Position numbers and translations under genes: made by a program | Shown here: piece after piece, positions 55,852-64,000 of the stretch | Layout of the letters: each line of letters begins with the position of its first letter | How positions within the stretch are numbered: position 1 is the stretch's first letter | Notes under the pieces: generated by a model | What the model was told of the DNA's origin: nothing | Seen by the model: the letters and a program-made list of their open reading frames with translations, nothing else | Database searches by the model: none | DNA from: Phycomyces nitens | Lineage: Eukaryota; Mucoromycota; Mucoromycetes; Mucorales; Phycomycetaceae | Assembly: GCA_022702545.1 (NCBI GenBank) | Contig: JAHRBC010000002.1 | Location: 5,890,001 to 5,954,000 of the forward strand | Length of the DNA: 64,000 bases | Direction: 5' to 3'

Positions 55852-56271
55852 CTATGTGTTGGGCGAGGGGCTTATTTCCTTTTGACCAAAGGTTAGGTCA
55901 GACAGACCTGTGATTATGGGAGGAAGATATTCAATTGGAAGGGCAAGGACAAACCGATGATCCTCATTATTAAGCTTAAGATTAAGATTATTAGGCCCCG
56001 TCTGGGTTTCTGTAGGAGAGTATTCAAAAGAGCCTTCATTATTTGCAATCATGTCCGGGTTGGAATAGTAACCATCGTCTTCGATCCAATCCAACTCATC
56101 GAAACAAGCATCGAGCCAGACTTGTTCTTGACTTTTTTTTAGATCCGGAGGAATTAGTGAATGGAATAGTAGATTTCGAACCAAGAGCTGCCGTCTGAGA
56201 GGTGGCTCTGTTCGTTTGTGCTCTTCTTCTTGGCAGAGCTTATACATGGAGATTCGAGCGATATGGTCCAT
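55852..56271 (-). CDS. SERTA-motif-like small protein (139 aa)
   Basis: Near its N-terminus the protein has RISMYKLCQEEEHKRTEPPLRRQLLVRNLLFHSL (residues about 5-39), which resembles the SERTA motif of transcriptional co-regulators (Ser/Leu-rich helix, then EPxLRRxVLxxNLL). The remainder is acidic (ELDWIEDDGYY) with no other domain. The start at 56271 gives a complete frame, but an acceptor-like ATACAG about 14 nt upstream leaves open an additional 5' exon. It lies between TIM54 and RAD16, convergent with TIM54. The function is inferred only from the motif resemblance. Confidence 0.6.
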   Translation of the reverse strand: MDHIARISMYKLCQEEEHKRTEPPLRRQLLVRNLLFHSLIPPDLKKSQEQVWLDACFDELDWIEDDGYYSNPDMIANNEGSFEYSPTETQTGPNNLNLKLNNEDHRFVLALPIEYLPPIITGLSDLTFGQKEISPSPNT

Positions 56272-56532
56272 ATCAATATTCTCTGTATTAAAAGGCGTTT
56301 CTTTGTAGCATCGAGCAATTGGATAAAGAAGTAGAGAAATAAAGAAAAAGGAATTTAATTTGAATTGATGATATTTATTAATCTAGTCTTTTTTAAAAGA
56401 AACAGGGAATAAGAATCAAAGGAAAAAATAACCGAGGGTTGAAATCATAGATAGATAGATAAATATATATATATATATATATTTATTATATAAATATATT
56501 ATTATTAAGAGTCATTGACAAAATGTCCTTGC

Positions 56533-59500
56533 CTACAAGACAAACAGGAATCGCAGGTCCTCTACACTCAGCCTTTCCAGAGCAGAAGTGTCGTTGCCTA
56601 CAAGTTTGATTCCATTATTTTAAATAATATTCTCATGCAAGGGCATGTAATCCCTTTTGCCCCTTACCAATTGTACTCTCTACAAGCGCCTGCTTCTTCT
56701 CCTGTAACTGAACAATCCTGCTCTCAATGCTGTTTTCAATAATCAATCTTGTGATCTTGATTGGTCTATGCTGTCCTAGTCGATGGATTCGATCCATTGC
56801 CTAATAATTGCACAAAAAGGTTGGAATTTCTTGGTTTCTATTGGTTGACTTTATAACCCAACCCCAATTCATCAAGTCTCACCTGCACTACAAAAAGTTG
56901 ATAACAGTTATCAATTTGATAATTATTATTGATAATGTAGTAGTCCATCAACACTCACATTCCGCGGCCTATGAAGCATATCACAGTCAGTAGGAGCCCA
57001 TAAGACACAGTGTTTTTACTTACCGGATTCCACCATGGATCACTGTTTCAGAAAGTTGGCCGACCAGATGAATCAATATTAATATCAATATCAATATTAA
57101 TAATATTAATAGCTATATACCATATAAACACTCGACTGGCTTCTGTCAGATTCAGGGCCACACCACCTGCCTTGAGACTGATCAGAAATACGGTCACTGT
57201 TGGTTTTGTCATGAAGCTATCGAGACCTTGTTAATCATTCATCACATCAACCGACCCCAGTACCAATTAATCGCTGCATCTCTCTGCCGAGGCGACATTG
57301 AACCATCAAGTCTAATGCACTCAAAGCCTGCTCGGGAAAGTCTCCAGTAGACAAGGTCCAGAAAGTTTACAAACTAAAAAAATAATATTAGCAACTCTTG
57401 ATTGCTAGATTAACAAGGTTACCTGTGAAAACACAATGCTAGAAAATAACATTAATAAACCAAACAATCTTCAATTCAATTGTCTACCTCTTTATGGTCT
57501 TGTCCTGTCTCTTGAGCTTTGTCAGCTCCTCCACAAGCGCCTCAATCTTTGTCGAACTTCGCCATTTGGACATATCGATCCGGTTCACAATACTCGTCTT
57601 TGAGTACATACCGTCTCTTTCTGTGTCTGGCAATTCAATACTAGGCTGGCCAAGATCCACACTCAGGGTAGCAAAGCAGGTTGGGCAGTTTGGCCTGACT
57701 TCCGAGCTATAATCAAAGCTTTGATAATATTGGGCACAGCACTAGAGGGATTAGACTTGTTATTGTTATTGTTATTTGCTTACTTCTCTGCAGAACACAT
57801 GCTTGCATGCAGCAACAATGGCGTCCTAAAAAGATATACATAAGTCATCATTGTTTTCATTTAATATTTCATTTACTTCAGGAGGTTCATTGCAAAGCAT
57901 GCACACTAGCTGCTTATTATTGGAATTGTCCTTCTTCTTCGTGATCAGATCAGGATGATTGGCTTAAAATAGAATTAAAATTTTCCATAAGCTACCCAAA
58001 TAAAGATTTATATATATATACTAATTACCGCTTTGTCTCATTTTCATCAACAGCTCAAAGATATTGGCATAATTATTGAGCACGGACCCTAGAGGATGAT
58101 AAGTATCGCACAGACCACCCTGTTGTCTTACCTTGCTCAACATAGGTTGTGAATTTACGAACAGAGTCTGTAAAGAGAGACTTGTAGACATCTTCTTCTT
58201 CTTCATTAAACATGTCTCTCCTGACGACCACTGTACGTGGAGGTAGGCCAAGATCATCTGCACATTCTAGTTTGGTCCTTCTGAGCATCATCTTGTCCAG
58301 CAGCAGACGCAGTTTCTTCATAGCCACACGACCTTCCTCCCCATGGCCATCGCGTTGGATAGGCTTGAGAACCTCATTGTTCCACCAGCACAGGTGGCTT
58401 AAAAAGGGTCGACAATTGTCAATAAACCCAAATACCAAAAAAAAACACACATTCTACTAGTCTTACTCCATTGGTTTGTGGCCACACTCGTCACAGCTTC
58501 GTCGATCGGTAAATCTCCAGGTGATGCTCTTGCAGGGACATTTGGTGCAAAAGTAATAGCCAAACGGATCTATAGCCCGGGGTTGGGTAGCCATACCAAG
58601 AGTCCACAGTCACTTACCTGCTTGCATAAACCTAATGAGAGAGTACAATTCACCCACACGGTTCTGGAGAGGTGTTCCTGACAAGGACCACTTGAAATTA
58701 CTATTCAAATTAAACTACTTTACGTTAATAATAACACTTTTTTTTTTAAAAAAAAGAAGGTCCTGTGGGACTTACTACTGCTCTGGCCGTATTGCACGAT
58801 CTGTCCTTGATGTTGTGTGCCTATTTCGATCCATTCAGTCAGTTTGGGCGCCCAATCTCTAGTTGTCAACCCAACTTGCCTCGTCAAGGATGATGCGATG
58901 CCAGTGTATCTTGTGTATGATCGATTTCTCTTTGACCAGCTCCCCCTTGCGCCGACTGCCAAACTCTTGGCGTCTAAAGCTGTTTTCCATGGTCGAGTCT
59001 AATTGCATAATCAGTACTTTCTTGTAAACTAGGCTTCATACATGTGGTCAGGACAACATCGTACTCTTGGAGACTTTTGATGTTGTCGAGCTTAGTGGTT
59101 CCATGAAAGATGTTGACTGAAAGCGCATTGTTAGTATGGGTCTCTATTTCTCTCTTCCATTGGATCAGTGCCACCTAGACATGTCACAGATGAATTAGAA
59201 ATAGAGTCCGTCTACAGCCAATGGGATATTTATCATACAGTTGGGGCAATCACTAGATTGGGCTTCTTCTTGTCGCTCAGCAAGAGGGCAATTGTCTGGA
59301 TTGTCTTGCCCATCCCCATTTCATCCTGCCACCAGCACAATTAGATACATGGGCAGACTTTGTACATTTACCCCGCATGGTACTCACTGCCAATATTCCT
59401 CCTTTGAACTACAGGGTGCCAAATAATGAATAATCGTGTGGCTATAGACCGAGTGGCCCTTTAGACTTACGTCATTGAGTTTCTCTTGCTGTATCATCCA

Positions 59501-60343
59501 TCCGACTCCATACTTTTGGAATGGCAAGAGTTCCAGGCTAAGTTCAGCAGGCTGGTCAACTGGGACCACAGGAATAGCTTTTGCTTCCTGGAGCGAGTCC
59601 CAGACAGAATCCAAGTCTGGATGATGATTCGAGAGCCTAGCATTTATCTTGTCCGCCTTTTTTGCATAGAGTTAGGGTTAGATGTGTATGGATGGGTATG
59701 TTATCAATGTCTTGATGTGACATCAAGATCTTACCCATCGCATACGAGGCTGGGCAGGTCTAGCACGATTTCTAACGTTTCGACGGGCCCGAACCACTGT
59801 CACTACAGGAGCATCTGGCTCTACTGTATCCTCCGGATCTTCTGGGACAATGGGTTCTGCTTCATCCTCTACCTCGGGGTCAGCCAAGAATTCTTCATCC
59901 TCCTCTTCCTCTTCAATGTAATAATCGTCTCCCTCTTCATCATCATCATCATCCTCTTCATTTTCTTCTCCTTCATTTTCTTCTTCGGCCTGAGAATCAT
60001 CTATAGACTCTAGTACCAATTTCATCGATTCACTCAGATCGTCTGCCACAGGATCAGAGACTTGAGCAGCAACTGGAGTGTCCAGAGTATCCGCAGCCAA
60101 GGTGTCTTTGGTTGACGAACGGGTAGTCCTGTTCCTTTTTGGGTTACTGTGCAAAGAGTCTTGCCTGGTTCTACGACGAGAGATAAATGGCAATGGGGCC
60201 TGAAAATCGTCATCGGTCAAGGCACTTTGGTCATTTGATTGCGCAGCATGATTCTGGTCATTCTTGTCATTCTTGTCATTCTGGTCATCCTCTTGTTGGA
60301 CTTTACTAGATCCAAGTCGGGTAGATCTACGAGTGGCAACCAT
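56533..60343 (-). CDS. RAD16: SNF2-family DNA repair ATPase Rad16
   Basis: Rad16 pairs with Rad7 in global-genome nucleotide excision repair, combining a Swi2/Snf2 motor with a RING ubiquitin-ligase module. Exon 1 (from 60343) encodes a long disordered acidic N-terminus of about 200 residues. Then follow [16 protein letters not shown], the Walker A segment [40 protein letters not shown], a Cys-rich C4 segment (FCTKCPCK...CDECG), and [19 protein letters not shown]. The RING comes next (CMLCNEPPE...CKHVFC...[12 protein letters not shown]), then [20 protein letters not shown], and the helicase C-terminal block [22 protein letters not shown], ending LRFLFVL at a TAG at 56533-56535. At least a dozen short introns interrupt the gene. 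Exon borders were checked only for selected joins. Confidence 0.93.
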
Positions 60344-60736
60344 GGTCCTTTAATATCTATCTATGTGATGACGAACAAAGCGAGCTGTCAAAAATATTTA
60401 AATATTTAAATAATTATATAATTATATATATATATATTATAAAAAATATCAATTTAAAACACACGCACTCATGCAAAAAAAAAGTGTATATATATATATG
60501 CTTAATGGCCTCATTGTGTCACGTGGATTTTGTAATTTTTTATATATATCAATATACATATATATATATTTCTGGATCCTTGTCAGTGAACCCAAATAAC
60601 CATGCAAAAGAAAAAAAATCAAAGCACCCTACCCTTGAGGATAAAAATAGCCTAGAGTATGAGCAACATTTTATTATTATGATTATTACTATGATTATTA
60701 TAATTGTTATAATTGTGGATTGTAGAATGGCCTAGC
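60344..60736. promoter_or_regulatory. Intergenic: RAD16 promoter side
   Basis: 393 nt between the RAD16 start and the end of the MIC12-like gene. It contains (TA)n tracts (60420-60440, 60485-60500, 60538-60570) and an (ATT)n tract (60672-60710). No gene is seen. Confidence 0.45.
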
Positions 60737-61103
60737 CTAGTCGACACGATTGCCAAGTACATTCTTGATCCAAAACTTTTTAATCTTATTGGGAGCGTCA
60801 GAGTAGATTATAGCATGGGCAGCGTTTGTCACATGGGAATTCCAAGAGTCCTTGACTGTTATATATATTTATAGAGGTCAATGGACGTTTTAGCAGACAA
60901 AGTGTGTTCTTACGTGAAGGAATCAGGCGCTGGGACAGGTAGACTTGGGATTGGGTGACAATAGGCAAGGGTTCAAGGGTCTGGGTCTTTATGGGACTCT
61001 TGTGTTCAAGTGCCTTGCGGTCGTTCTGGAGGTCATTGGTGAATTTGTAGGTGATTGCGGATACGGCAATAACGCCTGCCAACAAGGAAACTGCTTTGGC
61101 CAT
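60737..61103 (-). CDS. MIC12/Aim5-like small mitochondrial membrane protein (102 aa)
   Basis: Two exons, 61103-60914 and 60855-60737, join in phase to 102 aa. The N-terminus is a single membrane segment (AVSLLAGVIAVSAITYKF, residues about 3-20) followed by a charged stretch with NDRKALEHK. The second exon begins LKDSWNSHVTNA, a pattern like the KDxWN block of MICOS subunit Mic12 (Aim5/Fmp51), which organises crista junctions. Size, topology and motif order agree, but the family diverges quickly, so this is a tentative call. It is divergent from the next gene across 265 nt. Confidence 0.55.
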
Positions 61104-61368
61104 GTTCAAGAGAGAGAAATAGAGAAAGCAAAACCAAAAGAGGTGACTATTTGAATTGATGTCATGTGATTTTGAGGTTGTTGACAAGCGTCCAAAATGG
61201 TGAACAAGAGTCACTCTTGATGCTTTCTTTTTTGAAGGCTATTATTGTATTTCTAAATATATAATATGTATATATATATATATTTATTTAAAAAATAAAA
61301 AGAAAATAAATAAATAATAGTCTACCACCCAAAAAAAAAACTCATTTCTACTTGTTCTTTCTTACCCA

Positions 61369-62659
61369 ATGTCCTCCATACCGTCCCCTGTCAGACACCC
61401 GTCCTTGATCCCTCGCTCAAAGATACCGGCATCACGCCTCTCTCGCCCAGTATCCACCCGTCCCACCCGCATCCCCATCAAACCCGCCAACTATGCCAGA
61501 TTGTCCACCACGACCACAAACATCCCAAGGCCAACCCACCTGCCTGTCTTTGCCAAACGTCTTTCCAGGACTCCTTCTCCTTCTGTGCCAAAGCCGATCC
61601 CATCAAAATCACGAGTCCCGACTGTAGTTAATGCAGCCCCAAAGCCCGCCACTATCATCAAAAGACCTCTTGGTCAAAAAGACGCTTTAGAGAAAGAACG
61701 TCAAAAGGTAACCCTTTATTAAGACGGCTTTTGTTGGCTCGGGAACTCTTCCTATTTTGTGAATCGTCCGTACCACGGAAATGAAACCAAAAAGTTCTAT
61801 ATATACTGAATATTTTCGCCCTCCCCCTCCCCCCTTCTTTGTATTGTAGAATGACGAGCAGCGCAAGTGTATCGAACTCCAGGCTGCCCAGATCACCCAA
61901 TTGACGGCCCAGCTAAAAACCCACAAGGACCAGCACAATTACACTCTCGAGGTCGTAACCCAGCTACGTCAAGAACTAGAGGTCAGTCAAGGCACATCAA
62001 TATTTAAACATGCTAAACACGGTAATATTATTTCCATTTAGGCCCAGAAAGAGTTGCAGCGTCAACTGCGGACTGAGAAAGAAGCTCTTGAACGTACCCA
62101 AAAGGAATCCCTGGAACGATTATCATTGGTCCATCAGTTACAGTTGGAAAGAGTGCGCGAAGAAGAACGAATCAAACATCCACACAACCCACCACGCTCC
62201 CCTCCAACACCCCCAAAACACACTGGCGAGCCAGACCCTCAGAAACTAGAGGCCACAATGAACGACGCCATCGAACGCCTCTTGAATGAAGTCGAGCAGA
62301 TCGAACACACACACCGGGTATCACCTACAAATATCTCTGTCAAACAAGTTCGCCACACATCGCGTCCATTGTCCTCAGCCTCCCCATCGCCTACTCTAGA
62401 TAAGTCCAATCGCATAGATAGCTGGAATGCCAAGTTCCTTCCTACCCAAGCCGTATCTTGGCCAGCCCCACAGTCCTTGGCTGTCCTCAAAAAGACACCT
62501 GTTAATTCTCCAACCGAACCATCAAAGCCCAATACGGTCACGGCCACGGCTACGGCCATGGCCACGGCCATTGACGAAGACGAAGAGGCATTGCTGCGTG
62601 AAATAGAAACCGAAATAAGCAGCGGCAAGGTGTCTTTGACCAGTCTCGATGACCTGTAA
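61369..62659 (+). CDS. Uncharacterised Pro/Arg-rich coiled-coil protein (362 aa)
   Basis: Three exons (61369-61707, 61850-61981, 62042-62659) join in phase. Residues 1-110 are basic and Pro/Ser-rich (SRPVSTRPTRIPIKP), with the SxIP-like and RP-rich composition often found in microtubule-associated proteins. Residues about 105-205 form a coiled coil (QLTAQLKTHKDQ, QRQLRTEKEALERTQKE). A Ser/Pro-rich region and an acidic end (DEDEEALLREIETEIS) follow. An (TAC/CAC-GGC) Ala-Thr run lies near 62538-62570. I do not recognise the family. A cytoskeletal role is only a guess from composition. Confidence 0.72.
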
Positions 62660-62891
62660 TTCCCTCTCTCGCTCCCCTCCCCTTTTCTCTCTCTCTTCAT
62701 TGTACACACCTCTCGGTCTAGCCACCCTTCTTCTTCTTTCTTTCTTTATATTATTATTCTATATACACCATCGTCCAACAAAATATTTTATTTCTTCTTG
62801 TAGTGCTATAAATATTTAAACACAAAAAATATGCCATGTAATCTCTTCGTCTTCTTCTTCTTTTTTTCCAATTCAAAATAACCACTCTATA
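62660..62891. other. Convergent gap with pyrimidine tracts
   Basis: CT-rich tracts (62662-62700, 62727-62746, 62845-62868) and short TA tracts between two convergent genes. No gene is seen. Confidence 0.45.
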
Positions 62892-64000
62892 TTATATTGC
62901 GGTCTGCTTGTGTCCCTCACCCTCTAACCAATCCACAGAATCAATTTGTTGCGAGAGACACTTGTTTAGTGCCGAGTCGCCAATCTCCCTTGACTCCAGG
63001 GCACCTTTGGACACAGGAAGCTCACTGCACCGCCGTTGCATGTCAGCCACACGATTAGAAAATGCACTCATCTTGCGTGCATGTATTTCTTGCATCTCTT
63101 GGTTTCGTTTCTTACGCACCTCATGAGTGTCTTTGTGTTTATGGAAAAGGGTGTCGGCCACACTGTAGAGTGTGTTCTTTTTGTTGGCGAGTGTCTTTTT
63201 GGCGGCTTCTGATTTGAAGCTGCCTCCAATTTTGGTCAATAGACTTCTTTTGGTAGAGGCAATTGACTGGGTATCTTCGTCTATAGGACAGGGATCGGCT
63301 GGCAGCTCATCAAGCTCCTCGGTCTTTTTGGAATGTTTGCGACGGAAGCTGGATGTCCAGCGGGGTGTTGACTGATCTACAATGGTTGAAACTGGATCAT
63401 CAAACACTAGGGCTTGAATAGGCGGTGGCGATTCCTGTGTAAATGGCTGATCAAACAAGAGCTCGGTAGGATGAGCGGTTTCTGGGCTCCAGTAGAGCTC
63501 AGGCCCATTCGGATCTTCTAACAGTGTAACGCTGTCTGGCTCAGAGTAGACTAGGGACGGATCACTGGCATTGACGGTTGTGCTGCTGCCACTGCTGCCA
63601 CTGCTGGTGCTGCTGACCGAACTGCTGCTGCTACTACTTGTGCTACTGCTAAACGACTCGGTGGGAGTGTTTATCTCCAGAGGCATCTTTGGGACCGGTT
63701 TGCGCACTGCCTTTGGAGTATTCACCAAGATGTCTGGTGCAGACGAATGGCGCTCACCCGATTCCGGCCGGGCATCAGAGCCTTTGGACAGCTGGGAGGG
63801 GGACATTGTTGATTTTGGTATCCGTTCCCCAAATACACCTCCCCTGCCACCCGAAGAGCAAAAGGGAAAATCCTCCATGTTGGGCAGAACCATGGTCTCC
63901 ACAATAAAATCACGGATCTTTGATTCAATTGCATTAGTCACCATGGCCAATTTGATCTGTTTGTCAGACACCTCGGGAGTGATGGCCCAGGTCATATCGG
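62892..64000 (-). CDS. Partial gene, possible SMP-type lipid-transfer domain C-terminus
   Basis: The frame runs off the right edge, so its 5' part is missing. The first visible residues include AITPEVSDKQIKLAMVTNAI and ESKIRDFIVETMVLPNMEDFPF, which resemble the end of an SMP/MMM1-like lipid-transfer domain (compare Nvj2/TEX2 proteins, where the domain ends with a VxPN motif). The rest is disordered: Ser-rich (SSSTSSSSSSSVSSTSSGSSG), Pro/Glu-rich, then a basic helical region (FRRKHSKKTEEL, HEVRKKRNQEMQEIHARK) and the end VDWLEGEGHKQTAI. Gene reality is well supported. The SMP assignment is tentative and needs the upstream sequence. Confidence 0.6.
   Translation of the reverse strand, partial: DMTWAITPEVSDKQIKLAMVTNAIESKIRDFIVETMVLPNMEDFPFCSSGGRGGVFGERIPKSTMSPSQLSKGSDARPESGERHSSAPDILVNTPKAVRKPVPKMPLEINTPTESFSSSTSSSSSSSVSSTSSGSSGSSTTVNASDPSLVYSEPDSVTLLEDPNGPELYWSPETAHPTELLFDQPFTQESPPPIQALVFDDPVSTIVDQSTPRWTSSFRRKHSKKTEELDELPADPCPIDEDTQSIASTKRSLLTKIGGSFKSEAAKKTLANKKNTLYSVADTLFHKHKDTHEVRKKRNQEMQEIHARKMSAFSNRVADMQRRCSELPVSKGALESREIGDSALNKCLSQQIDSVDWLEGEGHKQTAI

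Overview
The window is nuclear DNA from a fungus. The evidence is dense short GT-AG introns with TACTAAC-like branch sites, AT-rich gaps full of (TA)n and poly-A/T, fungal gene families (SKT5, SFC1, TIM54, TAN1, KCS1, a MIC12-like gene), and mobile-element types typical of early-diverging fungi: DIRS-type tyrosine-recombinase retroelements, Tc1/mariner, Harbinger-like and a Fanzor relic. A Mucoromycota (Mucorales-like) origin fits best. That placement is inference.

Layout. 1-3.4 kb: 3'-truncated neutral ceramidase and a CTR copper transporter, both on minus. 3.4-8.5 kb: gene-poor, with one decayed Tc1/mariner element. 8.5-16.4 kb: COPI beta'-subunit, inositol hexakisphosphate kinase and a PHAF1/UPF0183 trafficking protein. 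16.4-24.1 kb: accessory island A (Tc1 relic, F-box gene, DIRS retroelement relic). 24.7-31.7 kb: an unusual protein kinase, an SKT5/CHS4-type Sel1-repeat protein and the mitochondrial succinate/fumarate carrier. 33.4-39.8 kb: accessory island B (Fanzor relic, Tc1 end, MITE, Harbinger-like element with inverted repeats, second F-box gene, DIRS tail, Tc1 element with inverted repeats). 43.4-64 kb: housekeeping block of TAN1, RPL3, VMA10, a coiled-coil protein, long-chain acyl-CoA synthetase, TIM54, a SERTA-like protein, RAD16, a MIC12-like protein and two uncharacterised proteins.

The housekeeping genes serve membrane traffic (COPI, PHAF1), lipid metabolism (ceramidase, acyl-CoA synthetase), mitochondria (SFC1, TIM54, MIC12-like), vacuolar acidification (VMA10), translation and tRNA modification (RPL3, TAN1) and DNA repair (RAD16). 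No operon-like grouping is evident. Divergent pairs with short shared promoters occur, most strikingly RPL3/VMA10.

The most notable observations are: a decayed Fanzor (eukaryotic TnpB-family, RNA-guided nuclease) coding region apparently disrupted by a Tc1 end; a duplicated DIRS-plus-F-box module; micro-exons of 7, 8 and 13 nt that restore conserved motifs exactly; two neighbouring divergent genes whose first coding exon is only the ATG; and three GC-AG introns. All splice models were made by eye, using reading-phase continuity and conserved protein motifs.
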